A stretch of DNA of 64,000 nt from Tubiluchus corallicola (GCA_030141605.1 JAQGDQ010000400.1:1-64000); one strand, 5' to 3'; shown: positions 49,080 through 61,869, counted from the stretch's first letter. Numbers and translations: made by a program. The notes: generated by a model not told the origin, from the sequence alone.

Positions 49080-49353
49080 TGTGTATGTTGTGGGGGCGTG
49101 CTGGTGACGTTTTCGCCTACGCAGCCAACGAGCCAATCAGAAAGGTCTTGTTTTGGAAAGGTCTTGTTTATGTTGCCTCTATCTTTGTGACCGAATTTTG
49201 ACCAGACGCCATTGCTTGGATTTGGTGTAATGTTTGCGTTCTTACCATATATTATAACAGTTGTTTAGACAGCATGTTTACAATTACTAGTGTGTTATAA
49301 AGGAAGTAACACTTCATTCTTACTATCTTTGAATAGACGAAACCGGCATTAAA
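49080..49353 (+). promoter_or_regulatory. Possible promoter and 5' UTR exon of the Bcl-2 family gene
   Basis: A locally GC-richer block contains GTGACGTTTTCG and a good CCAAT box (AGCCAATCAG at 49131-49140). A donor (AAA then GTAAGTA at 49354) could pair with the acceptor TTTTTGTTCCAG ending at 50863, 11 bp before the Bcl-2 ATG. No TATA box is evident. Confidence 0.35.
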
Positions 49354-50433
49354 GTAAGTAATTATTTTATCACCTTTTAAATCTTCGTAATATTTCCTGT
49401 TCCGACGGCAATACTGTTCATAAGGTGAATAAAAATTAATCATTATCATAGAGGTAGCCTACTATAAGTTTCACTAATCTAACAGAATTTGTTTTGTACA
49501 TCATCATAGTTACAGTGGTGTATGTAGAGTTGTGTTGTTGAACATAATTTATGTACGTCAACAAATCACTGAGTTTACTGTGAATAAGTTGCCAATTTGG
49601 ATGGTACGCAGTGTCTTCATTGTTTTTCTTTGGCTTTTTTGGACTACAATAGATTTGAAATTATCGTAAGAAGATACTGTGATAAATGAAATCTACTGTC
49701 AGTTGCCATAAAATGAGCAAGGGTGAGAATAAGATCGTTTCATGGTAACCTATTAGCCGTTCACCATAAAACCAGTAATGGTCACCCATGCGCTATTTTG
49801 CACAAAACTAGCGATTTTTGTTTTTCAAGTGATTTTTTTTCATTACCAAATATTACTACATTGAATTATTCTACAAATAAACTTAGTATAAAATTGGGTA
49901 ATTTGCAGTTTGTTACTGTTTTATAATTTAAAGAATAATTAGGCGTTACCATTTACAGCATAGCAAAAATTACTGGAAAGTTCGCACGACAGAAGAGCTT
50001 TCAATAACATAGTTTCTTTTTCAGTTCTCGCTGAACTAACTTTGGTTAGAAAGACCATAGTGTTTATCTTCTTTGTAATATTAGTCGTAAACAAATAAAA
50101 AAAGTGTAAGGCAGTAAACACTTCATGTTTACAGCAATGGTTATGCACAAGTGCTGTGTTGTTGTCATTAACAGTTTATCACTTCACTTCCTTAGCTGTC
50201 TTTCTTAAGTAGATTTACGGTTACATATGTTAATACGATTGCACAGTCAGTAGTTACTGAGCATGCTCATGAGAGAAGCTATCCATAATGGGCTCAAAAC
50301 TACGTGAAGATGGCATTATTTGCACAATGAGTAGGGAGTACCTTTTGCATCTCTTTTTACTTTGGCTTCATTTATTGTAGAATGCAGAAACTTGATGGGT
50401 AAATTAATTCTCCTGAGAAAGACAAAGTTAAAG

Positions 50434-50745
50434 TTCATAATTATGTGACAGTAGTTTACTGTTTTATTTAAGTCTTCTAAGTTCAAACCCACAGAAAGTT
50501 TGATGTGCTCACACAGAATGTGATAATGCTTACAACATGCATATTATCTATTTTAACTGTACCTCACATTCGCAGAGCTCTGGAGTTTGCTCATAATTAT
50601 GTGACAGTAGTTTGCGGTTTTTTTAAGTCTTCTAAGTTCAAACCAACAGAAAGTTTGATGTGCTCATACGGAATGTGATGTTGTTTGCAACATGCATATT
50701 ACCTATTTTAACTATACCTCACATTCTCAGAGCTCTGGGGTTTAT
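50434..50745. repeat. 156-bp tandem duplication upstream of the Bcl-2 family gene
   Basis: CATAATTATGTGACAGTAGT at 50436 recurs at 50592 and the copies stay similar to CTCAGAGCTCTGGGGTTT at about 50742, roughly 90 percent identical by eye. It lies in the presumed 5' UTR intron. Confidence 0.8.
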
Positions 50746-50874
50746 CTAAATTTAAATAATTTGTCGTTCCTTGCCTCAAATAACTAATGTATCCTGAAAA
50801 TTAAGTGCTTGTAATTAAGGTAATTAAGGTGTATCGGACTGATAGTAGACATTTTTGTTCCAGGCTATTTAAGA

Positions 50875-52286
50875 ATGGGAACAAAGTTAATTCAAGAAAT
50901 GATGTTCGTTCATGAGCAGGAGAGGCACAGCCATGAAATCAATCAGTCACAAGATTTTCTCATGGCGGACTTCTTAATAAAATATAATCGAGGTGAGGTT
51001 GACGCGGACGATGCACCAAATAAGGTCGCAGACACAATGAGGAAAGTGACGACCAGTTTATTAATGAAACACGAGGTGCTTTATACGGAACTGGTCACCA
51101 AGTATGTGGAATCAGAAAATGGCAACATTGACAACATTTGTATAAAGGACGTAGCAGCTGAAGTGTTTAACGACGGTGTCATAAGCTGGGGGCGTATTGC
51201 GTCTCTGTACACTTTTGCCTGCAAAGTGGGAAGGTACTGCAAAGCTAAGAATGTTGGCACAGAACGACTGGCACTTGAACTGGCAGAATTTACATCATCA
51301 GAGTTAGGTGGTTGGATCAGGCAGAATGGTGATTGGGTATGTTTGATTACAATGCACATTTAGTTCTAAAGATTTGAGTTTTTACAAAAAGTTGTTTTCT
51401 GGTACATTCAGTTATATAAGCAGCATCACATTGTACTGATTTATATTTTTCCTCTTCAGTAAAAGTGATGATTTTCTTAATATGTAATGTATCTGTGTAT
51501 GATACAGTGCAAAAACTGTCCTTTTTTCAAGTTGGCAGGCTCAAGATTTGTTTGCTGTGTGCCCTCATATAGTGAACTCGAAAGGGTTAGTTGGAAAGCT
51601 AGATTTTTGCAAGTTAACCGTTTCGATGCCAAGTAATAATTCTGGGACATTGAAATCTTTGTACTTTCTGCCATTTGAAGCTTCATCCTTATGCTCACTG
51701 CTTGGTGTAAATTAATGCAAACTGTGCCTGCCTCAGTCACTGATGTGAAACCAATTAGAGAATCAGCTTAGTTCTATGCTTTACTGGCAGCTATGTGTTT
51801 GAAGGTTTACAGATGGAAGATGGTTTGAAAGGGAAGATGTTGAGTAGAATTTAGAACTGCATGCAACTTGGGATAGTTTCCCTGCAAAGCTAGCTGATAA
51901 ACAGACTATATAACAAATTTAACAATCTTACATCTAGGTCTGTATTAGTAACTATTTGCTATAGTAGGCCTACTGCCTAAACTAAACAGCTGTTCAGTTA
52001 ATGCATCCTGGAAAATACTGTGTCTGGCAAACAGTGAAATCCATTCCCATCACACAAAATTTTTATGCCATACAAATATCTCATATAAAATCAGCAAAAT
52101 GTACAAAACTTTGGAAAATTATTACAAACAAAATTTGTTTTTAGTAGTTCTTCTTTTTTTCAGAATGCCTTTGTTGTCAAGTTCTCTAATGACAATATTG
52201 ATGCCAAAATCAAGAAAGGACTTATGTGGACTTTGGCTGGTTTAGGACTTGGTCTTATAGTAACCTATGCCAGACATGGCAGCTGA
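50875..52286 (+). CDS. Multi-domain Bcl-2 family apoptosis regulator, two coding exons
   Basis: Exons 50875-51336 and 52164-52286 (donor GGGTATGT, acceptor TTTTTTTCAG) give 194 aa. BH1 lies at about 96-114 with VFNDGVISWGRIASLYTF (compare the family's NWGR). BH2 spans the splice: GGWIRQNGDW from exon 1 and NAFV from exon 2. The last exon ends with a hydrophobic helix (about 173-189, GLMWTLAGLGLGLIVTY) and a short basic tail, a classic mitochondrial/ER tail anchor. An N-terminal helix (FLMADFLIKY, about 24-33) sits where BH4 is expected. The BH3 position (about 50-62, KVADTMRKVTTSL) lacks the usual Gly-Asp. The intron immediately after the BH2 Trp is at the position conserved in BCL2, BCL2L1, BAX and relatives. 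Whether it protects or kills cannot be read from sequence; Bak/Bok-like and Bcl-2-like assignments are both possible. An upstream acceptor at 50863 suggests a noncoding first exon. Confidence 0.92.
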
Positions 52287-53581
52287 TTTGGGCATGCTTG
52301 TGATTCGAAACTCTAGCTTAAGGAGGCGGAAATCTCATTCATTTGTAATAACCCCAAATTTCATACTCTTATAACCTGCGACTCTTCTTGTGTATTGATA
52401 CTATGTAATATAATGTAATACATGTATATATAATCATGTAATTATATAGTTTTTGTAATTTTGTATCATCTGTGTTTGTTAATATTATTCTTAAAGAAGT
52501 GTGCCGAGTAGTGAAATAATATGCTGTGAAAAGTATCGTCTCTGTTTGGAAGGTTTAAAGTTAACTATCCAAATGATTAAAGGTGTAGTCCTGGGAGTAA
52601 ATGCTTTTCATTCATTGTTATTTTTCTGAATCATACAGCGCCATAAATCCTATAGCTGCTATATGAGCAAAAGTCACTGAACACCTACTGCTTCTAATGT
52701 GTATTGCGAAAATCTAGGCTTTTTCGTGGAATTTGATAAGATCTGTTTACACGCTCTAGGCTGTAAAAATACTTCTGTGCTCTACAGCTATGTCAACAAA
52801 GGTGTACTTGTTAGCATTAGCCTGTGGCTATATAGCAGGTAAAAACTGCATTCCTTTAGCAAAATCTTGCTTGTTTTAAAGATTATTCCTTGGGGATTAG
52901 ACATTAGTGTAGCAGAACTGTATATGAGAATGTCCTTGATAAAGGTGTTGCATTTTACCGATTTAGTAGTATTGTAACTTTGTCTCGTTTATGACATGAG
53001 AAATCATCGAAATGAAAGGACAGGTAAAAACAAAAGGTCATCTTAAAAGACATTCAAGAGGGCTACTTTAATAATAATATTACCAACAGTGTAAAACGTC
53101 TAGCTATTAGTTAATACTTGCTGTTTGCTTTGCTTGTTATTTCAAACAACAGCTGAATGATGTCACCAGCCGATAAAAAAGTATGCACCAATATTAGTTG
53201 AGCAGTTTAAAGCTACAAAATTGTACAGTATATACAGTACTGTACACTGTCAGTACTTGATTTTTATGATTCTAGTGTATAATGGTAGCGGATTATTCAT
53301 TTAGAATATTTTAAGATTGTCACAGAGTTATTAAATCAATACATGTACCAGTGTAGAGAATCGAGTGTGGGATAGCAGTTTGGTTCAATGTTTTCTAGTC
53401 ATTTCTCTCACAGACTTGGTCAGAGTAAAGTGCAGCAGATATCACTGTAAACAATGTTTGTTAGTGTAGCTAATGGAGAGAATATGTAAAGTTTGAGCCA
53501 GTGATGTTTGTAATAGCACACTGTTTGTTTAAACCGTAATTGAGTGTAAAAAAATCATTTATTTGCTGTACATTAATTGTG

Positions 53582-53587
53582 AATAAA
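53582..53587 (+). terminator. Candidate poly(A) signal of the Bcl-2 family gene
   Basis: AATAAA about 1.3 kb after the stop codon, followed by GT/T-rich sequence. Nothing else gene-like lies between 52287 and here, so this is probably 3' UTR; use of an earlier variant signal cannot be excluded. Confidence 0.4.
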
Positions 53588-53811
53588 GTTATTACTGATT
53601 TATGTGTAATGTTATGATGCCTTTGTAAAAAGAGGACCAAAAACTGCGGCAACTCTTGTTGTTCTTGTTTTGTGAAATTACCATTCTTAAAGAAGCAAAG
53701 AAAGTAAAACAGCTAGCATACTTTGAATGAGAGAAGTCAGAAATGAGTTTTATTGAACACTTCCACTTCAAGCTGCAGACTGGAATAACTTTATCTCGAC
53801 TTTTCTGTGTA

Positions 53812-53915
53812 TCTTTTATTATTATTAATATTATTATTATTATTACTATTATTATTATTACTACTACTACGACTACTACTTTTACCATTACTACTATTAT
53901 TATTATTATTATTAT
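53812..53915. repeat. (ATT)n / (ACT)n trinucleotide microsatellite
   Basis: About 100 bp of ATT, ACT and ACG triplets. Frames through it encode only homopolymer-like Ile, Leu or Thr runs. Confidence 0.95.
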
Positions 53916-54496
53916 TCGGCTCTCTCGCCGCAAACATGCGGACACAAACGTACATGTATAAGAAGTGTTCGTGGTTGGGTTACACTGGTAGGATAGCTTT
54001 ATACATGCTTATCTAAAAAATGCCTTATTTTATCTTATACCCCTGAAAATCTAAGGGCAACCTGGAGTCAGTATAGTAGTTGAGTCATCATAGCTTGTAG
54101 CATAATCCATGGAAAATTTTGGATAAAACGGAAAACTGGTTGTGATTAGTGTAGCTGAGTTAAAACTTATTGCATGCATAAGCATAAAGTTGATTTTAGT
54201 GAGTAATAAAACAAACAATTTTAGTTGAAAATGTTAAACAAAGCAATAATTGCCATAAAGCGCATAAACTCGTCATTATTTGTCAAACTTGATCAACATT
54301 TAATCATAGTTGCTTTGGAAAAGTAACTTCAGAATGCTCCATGACTAGTCATTAATTAGTTTTTGGTATAATTAGTAATGGAATGAAAAATTCTTAATCA
54401 AATTACGGGCCATTTGTAATAGTAAAATTGTGTGTATTAGTAACACTCACATGGACAAATCTTCCTTGAATTATTACTAAGTATACTTCAAATATT

Positions 54497-55190
54497 GGTG
54501 TGACATCTACACTTCCTGTTTTTCTATGTAGCTACAAGTAAACTTGTTTATTCCAATAGATGCATTCATTTTTCGAGGAGTTGTGACTAGGCTTACTTCA
54601 TGTGGCTAGGATATTTACACGCCCTGTTTATCTCATAAGTACGAGTAAACATGTTTATGCAAGTCCTGAACTTTCTATCGCATGTTTGCCCATTTGTAGT
54701 ACTGGGCAAAGTATTTTGGCACAAAAGCGCAGAACAAACAGGTTTTTTTAAACAGGACATTTCAAAATATGTACATTGTTAAAAAACAAGTTTACTCAGG
54801 AAAACAACGGTGATAAACATGAAAGACATCCATGTCAAAAGTATATCATGTAAATCTTAAATACACGTACTGATAATAAACTGGAATATCTTGGGTTTAC
54901 TTCACGTGGCTAGGATATTTACACTTCCTGTTTATGACATAGGTGGAAGTAAACATGCTTATGCAAGTCCTGAACTTTCTATCACATGTTTACCCATTCG
55001 TAGTGCTGGGCAAAGTATTTTGGTACAAACAAGTTTTTTAAACATAGAAACATTTCAAAATATTTACATTGTTAAGAAACAAGTTTACTCAGGAATATCA
55101 ACGTTGATAAACATGAAAGACATCCATGTCAAAAATATATCATGTCAATCTTAAATACATGTACTGATAATAAAGTACTTCTTGGGTCCC
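54497..55190. repeat. About 300-bp tandem duplication plus a third partial copy
   Basis: The block starting at about 54592 (CTTACTTCATGTGGCTAGG) recurs from about 54894 (TTTACTTCACGTGGCTAGG) to 55190, roughly 88-90 percent identical. A more diverged start of the unit is visible at about 54500-54550. It contains no frame conserved between copies. Confidence 0.85.
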
Positions 55191-55359
55191 AACCTTTTGC
55201 AAGTTAAGTGCTATTCTAGTTGCTAGGCTGAGTGCTTTGACATTACAAGAGCAATAAATCCTAACCTTTGCTTAGGAAATAAATACCTATGTAAAACTAA
55301 GTTTGCTAATGTAAGCTATGGTCACAATGTTAAGACCACTCACATAACATTTCTTGTTT

Positions 55360-56230
55360 AAAATATATATATATAATTAATTTCACTGGTATGTTATATA
55401 TATATATATATATATAAGGTCTCGATCTAGTGTCGGGCCATTGAGGGTTTATCTTTCGAATTGAGCCCACAGAGACGAAAAACCTCGAAAAATGACCATT
55501 TTTGGGCCGTTTTTTGCAAAAGTTGTACCTCTTATTTCTGAAGAACGGGAACAGGCCGGGGCGGTGCTGGCCACGCATAGATAGCCCATTCAGCGGTGGG
55601 TGTAGTAGGCGTATTTAGAATTTACAAGAGGGCCACCGCGTCCAGCAATGGGCGTTTTCCCGGACCCAACTCGCAATTTTTTCGAAATTTTGATCAAACA
55701 GCCTGTAGAAAAAACGTTCTAGCGGTGCCTGGTGGGACTCTCGAAAGGAGATATATGGCTCTTTAGAAAGAGGAAGAACAGGGCTACACGATGATGTAGG
55801 CTACATTTTAGTACACGTCCACCAAGAGGAGTGCCGACAAGTTAATTAGATGTTCTATTTTTGGCAATTTTTGCTTGGAAAACTGCTGACACAAAGCCAC
55901 TGACGTCATCCATTATACTCTACTGGCTTTGTGTTATAAATTAGGACTATGTATGATGTTTGCGCATTGTTGATTATAAGTGTATTTATACGCAAAATTT
56001 CTTGCAGGGCCTTTGCTAGTCTAGTAATAATCATAATAGAAGTACACGGTAACCACTGTTACCATTTGTAAGAGCCAATAAATAGTGTCTCAAATTCAAT
56101 TCTGTTCCTAAGAAAATTTTAAGAAACATAAAGATAAAAATAACTCCATACAGATGCATTTTCATTAAACTGAAATTCAGCATGATCAATGAAAGAAAAT
56201 GCAAAAACGCAAAAAATTTGCATGTTTTTT
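55360..56230. other. (TA)n microsatellites and an unclassified GC-richer block
   Basis: (TA)n runs lie at 55362-55375 and 55395-55417. From 55418 to about 55810 the sequence is distinctly more GC-rich than its surroundings, with many CpGs and no convincing frame. It may be a decayed transposon, but I found no termini. TTTATT at 56228-56233 could serve as the DHX34 poly(A) signal on the minus strand. Confidence 0.4.
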
Positions 56231-56415
56231 ATTTGACGATATGCATATATATCATAAAGGCGAAGTTATCTATCTTTTCGTTTTCTTTAAATAGACCAAA
56301 CTGAATTTCATCTTGTTCACGAAAGTGCATATTTTTGTGATACATTTATCTTGCAATTCTGTCAGGCAACGATGTATCTAACATTTGCATTACGCACATC
56401 TTGCAACATCTACGG

Positions 56416-56792
56416 CATGGGTTTGCAGCCTGCCGAGAGATCTTCTGCGGCCCGCGAAGAGGTTTGTCACCGTAATGAAAGTGCGGCCCACGCGATCCAG
56501 CTGAAGTCTGCGCCAGTATCGCAAAGATAGTGCGGGTAGTTTTTTCCTCTAGATTGGATGGCATTAACCCTTACAAGACCGTTATCACTTAATGTCACTG
56601 TCGGACATGATGAAATATATGGTTTTTAATATAAATTTTAATGCAGCAGTAATGATGTGCGCAAATCGGATGCAAAAAAAATCGTTATTAGGTCCTACTG
56701 TACTTGGCTCCTTGACCAAACTGCATGTGGCCCACGGGAATTGCAGGAATGTTTAATGTGGCCCGGCTAGTCAGATAATTTGCGCACCGCTG
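56416..56792. mobile_element. hAT-type MITE, 377 bp, with perfect 8-bp target duplication
   Basis: Flanked by ATCTACGG at 56408-56415 and 56793-56800. The right end inverted reads CAGCGGTGCGCAAATTATC, a textbook hAT terminus, and the left end CATGGGTTTGCAGCC is a degraded counterpart. GGCCC-rich subterminal blocks are present at both sides. No transposase. It starts only 58 bp beyond the DHX34 stop codon and so probably lies in its 3' UTR. Confidence 0.75.
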
Positions 56793-56850
56793 ATCTACGG
56801 GCAGTTTTGTTGCCTACAAAATTCTCAAATCTGCACATTTCTCACTTTTA

Positions 56851-59800
56851 TCAAGGTTTATGTTCCTTTTTGTGTTTGAGAATTTCAACGGACGTAAAAC
56901 TAAAGATTTTATCACAGTTTTCACAAAAATAAGATTTCTTCAGCGGATTCATTGACTGATCTGCTTCTGAAGTCGCTGATTGTTCTGGTTTCTTCTCAGA
57001 AGCTAAAAAAACGAAAAAATATCACATTACTGTTCAATCAAACAATATGGCACACGGCGCTGAACACCACAAGTAGAAAACTGTAAATGACGATGGTTGT
57101 GGCAGTACTGGAATTTAGCTAATTATCGAGTAAAGGATCATCCGTATGGATTAAACAATGAGCCAGCAGAAATGTCTTGACCTTGGCCTGATGCACCCTT
57201 CCTCAATGAGAAAAAGTTGGACTCTAATGCAGATGTAAATGCCTAGAACTGGCTTTTCTGGCAGTCACCAATTTATTTAACAGCCAAGTCCAGCACTGCT
57301 TAACTATGTAACTGTGCACACTTTCCAGATATTCCCTGCTCCTCATTCTTAACTGATTCTAAATGGACATATCACAATAATGGCCCTAATTACAGGTAAC
57401 ATGCTTTTAATACCTCATCTTATGCCAAAAAAGGAGATATTACATTAAGGAACATCCATTTTCTGATTTCGGTCCAAATATGCATTACATAAGTCATACG
57501 ACTAGAGAACATGTACAAGCTGAACATGGTATTTGTATACATGAGAGTGGAGTTGAGAATGTCCACTTGATTAGTTATCCAGTGACCTCAATCCTTGCTC
57601 TGTGGTGAACTGCTAAAATTGTATTATTTCTCTCCTTATTTCACAGCTCTGGACCAAGATGCAAATTTACTTATTCAGTATGCGGGACCAAGATTTATAC
57701 AGTAGAGTGTGGATGGTTATCCAGTAGGCCTATCAGAATGGTAGCAATTCGCATGTTAAAATCTGCATATTATGGAAAATGCTTGCAAACAGATTTGTCT
57801 GCAATAAAATACTGTCATTAAAGTGCGGATTATTCCTGAAATAGAAAGTAAATAGTTTTATTGTCTGAATGAACAACATACGATGCTCCGTTTAGCAGCT
57901 GCATATGTGAACAAGTGGCATGATTATAATCCACATCTGTTGCTTGGCAGCCAGCTGTCTGCAGTGTATTTTAATGGGCGGGATCACATCAGATCCTGAA
58001 TCTCAGCAGAGCATGCAGAGGATGATAACAGGCGTCTACATATTTATTTCTTTAAATAGCTGCCTCTCACTGCACGTGGAACATCAGCTGGAGTACATGC
58101 ACCTTAGTCTAAGGCTATTTGTACCAAAATTAGCCGAAGTGATCAACAATTAGTAGGGGGGGGGCTCACATGTAACAACACTTCTCTTGTTTGGTAAGTA
58201 ACTACAGTTTCTCTGTAGTTAATAATTAAAGTCTCCAGGAAAATCTATTAGTACAGCCATCTATAGGCGATAATAAAAGTTAATAAGTTTAAATTCTGCA
58301 CAATTTGCCTAAACTGAAAAATAATCAGAATTTAAAAACTACTAGGCTTCAAAGTGGACTAAAGCTAAGTGTAGACTCATGGATTGCTCGAATAGTGGAT
58401 ACTTTAACTAAGATTCTCGAAAGTCGTTACTAGTATTTTTGTCTGTGGGAAATTTCCAAAAGAACTGTTTAGAATTGCGCTGAAAGACCCAAATTCTGTT
58501 AGTTCAAAAAATTTCTTAAGGGGTGCTCCACTCATTACATATTATAGCTTAGGTACTTTATTTAGTGTCTTTATTTTGCTTTGACTTTCCCAGCAGCTAT
58601 AGTAAATGACGTAATATATTTTCATTTGTGTTCTAACGCTTTATCTGTTATTTGACCACTCATATTAATTAAGCTTTTCTGTAATGTGAAAAAATGTTAA
58701 ATCAAACACACACACGCACACACACACACATACATCCACCCTCTCGCAAACCCTTGCACGCACGCACGATCACACACACACACACAACGCACGCACACCA
58801 CACACACGCACACACACACACAGTATTTCTACACTGTGTGCTAGCAGGTTTGGTAATTTATTAGGCCTAATTAGCTAATGCAGCCAGAGAAGAATTTTTT
58901 TATAATTGTTCCAATAAACATCAAAGCAGTAACAAAGTCTAGTCTACACAGACAAAATATATTTTAACTACCAATAGAAATGGTAGTATAACATTTCTTC
59001 ATTTATTTATGGAGTCAGAGGGATGCCCACACTGTATCTCGACACTAGGCGGAGGAGCTGTACAAGCAACCAACGGCTACAGGGCGGAGGAGGTCAAGTG
59101 ACCCAACAGCCACGTGTAGAGGAGTAAACCTTCCAAATCAGGAGTGGAGCCCCGAAGGCGGACCAGTGCAGCATGCTCACTGACTCCGGCAGCTCCTGCA
59201 GCCAACCTGGTGCCAAACGTATCGCTCCGCTTTCCTTTGGACTACACCAGCGAGGAAGAGAGGGGGTTCCTGTTGTCTGGGCAACCTAGGATCTCCATAC
59301 ACCTTGCCCAGGCGTGCGCCCTGGAGAAGTCACTCCAGTGGTTCAAGGATCTGACTGCTCAGCCACAGTTGACGCTGCATCTTCATCAATGTGATCAATA
59401 ACGGACTCTCTTGGCGCACACTCCATTGTCTTCCGAGACAGAAGGATGCCAACAACAACAACAGAGGGAGTCCATTTGTCACCTCAATGTAGATGAGTGG
59501 GCGCATGAAAAGTGTCAAAAGACAAGGATTCAACATGTAACTCCTTTACTTTCACTCACCATACAAAGTTTATGAGTGGGTGAAAAATTCTGCATTAGGA
59601 TTGCATTATTACCCTAAAAGCAGCTGTATAAACTAATACCTTTATGACTACAACTGTTTTCATGTTGTAACTTCTCCAGGGTTGTGACTAGCATTTGTTC
59701 TTCGCAATGTGGACAGGTCCATAAGTTGCTCAGCGATGACAAACTGTGGCCAGAACTATCTAAGCTGAAAGATACGACAGTTTATTAGATTTCAGAGATA

Positions 59801-61869
59801 TTACAAATTTACAAAATATTTTTATCTGCTTCATTATATATATATATCAGAAGTTAATATTTCATACTACTGAGGCAATTGCATTGCTCATTATGGGCAC
59901 ACAACAATCCAATATTCATTATGTTATTCACTATGCATGCAAAAATGTATAAGGCAAAGTCTTGTTCATCGATTGTTCAGTCCAACGTAGTGGTGATATT
60001 GTCATTCAGCTTTTTTTACTATAATTATGATACAATACATAGGATAAATATGCAATGAGATACAAATGGCAGCCAATGACAGAAAACAACAGTTGTTAAA
60101 ATGAATCTTGTTGTTAAAATGAATCGTTAACCCGTGAATTCATCTACTGATACGCGATCAGACATAGTACGAGAAACAACTGGCATTTTCTCCATCTTGA
60201 AATGTGAATACTCAACTTTCTACTGTCTATCACAAGTTGTTATAATATTATGCACGAAACAGGTGAAACGATAATAAACGTCATCACCCAATAGGCGTAT
60301 GAGATTGTTGTGTTTTGTTTCTCTCGGAAGGCTCGTGGAGAAAACAAGAAAACACGTCCTCAAATTAAACTAGTTTATTATGCGAGAATTCTACAACACA
60401 AAAGTATAAAGGAATGCGAAATATATACAGTAAATGTGATAATCTGGAAACATGAAAGCGTATCTGAGAATCTGCGAATACGAGGATACAAGAGAATGTG
60501 AGAGAATAAACTTCAGCGGCCAGTTCCGCCTTATATGTCAGTGCCAGGGAATAATCTAGAAGTAGAAACTTCTATCAGTGCCAGGGAATAATCTAGAAGT
60601 AGAAACTTCTAGAAGGTAAGACGATTGTTCTACTGTACAATGGAATATTCCAGAATAAACTCCACAACAGAGATATATAGAAATGTTACACTACCATCCA
60701 TAGACGAGATAATCATTAACCCTCAGGCCACCTTTCACAGGATCTTCGCTGCATTGTTGTCTTGGCTCAAAAGGATTAACTTTCTCATTGTTCAACATGG
60801 TATCTGCAAAAATGAGTCCTAAACTAACCACTCCTGGTACACATCAAGATGTCATTTTCTTTTTAAACCTTAAAAAAGCTTAATTCAAAAAGCGTCTGCT
60901 GAGCAATGTCACAGCACCTGTCAAAGATGAACAGTTTGAGTGAATTATGTTCATGACAGAAAATTCTCCCACTACGGAAGATGCGGGAAAATTTGCAACT
61001 ATAACCAGTTCAACAGCCGGCAAAAACATCGTTAACCTGTCGCGCAGCTGCAAGGCTTGTCAATATAACTGTATCACATACATGATTTTCAGTAATCAAA
61101 CCAATGGACATGCAATTTCATAATTTAATGATTCACGAAAGTCTAACGACTTACCAAAAGATTTGGTCTGCATTTTGATTTAGCTTTAATGGTTTTAAGA
61201 GATGTTTACAGAGTGACAGTTTTATCCTGCTTCTGTCTTAAAAACAAGGCATAAGAATGCCTTTAAGTTTTGCAACCATATTGTACATAACTACTGTACA
61301 TGCGTAGCTAATAACAGAAACATCAAATTAAACAAAAAATACTTCAATAGCCTTTATATAGTACAATAATAATATACTGTCAAAACTGTTTCAACAACCT
61401 TGATTAGTTTGATGGGGTATCCATCATATTTGTGTCCCTTCTAATTGATAAAGGTTGTCGAAACGTCTTTGATAATAAATTATTACTGTACCGTATAAAG
61501 GCTATTGAAACAGTTGTTTATTTTGCTGCTTAAGATAAAAGAAGTTCCAATGATGTCGACAGTTAAAGTTCAGTACTTTACCTGCTCCTGGTCCTATGTA
61601 CATGTCATGTTTATCAGCTGCCAGTAGCCGTCTGATGCTGTAAGGTACATCATCGTACAGATACTCGTGAATGAGCCTAGCCAACTTATATTCGGTAATT
61701 GATGGCTGAGTCGTTTCTAATGCTGCCACGCCTAAAGAAAAACAAGACACATGTGAACTTTCAGAAGTAATGTTTAGTGACATAGAAGAGATTTACAGTC
61801 TTGAATGGCAGACTGTTTCATTAAATTTTTCCATTCTCTCTCCGCTCTCCCTCCTCTCTCTCTCTCCCC

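Noticed and set aside
58700-58830. Direct-repeat array resembling a CRISPR
   Set aside because: It is an ordinary (CA)n microsatellite without spacers, in an animal genome.
59640-59765. First AG (TTTCAG at about 59765) as DHX34 exon acceptor
   Set aside because: It would place TAG in frame; the next AG five bases on (CTTAG) restores the zinc-finger frame.
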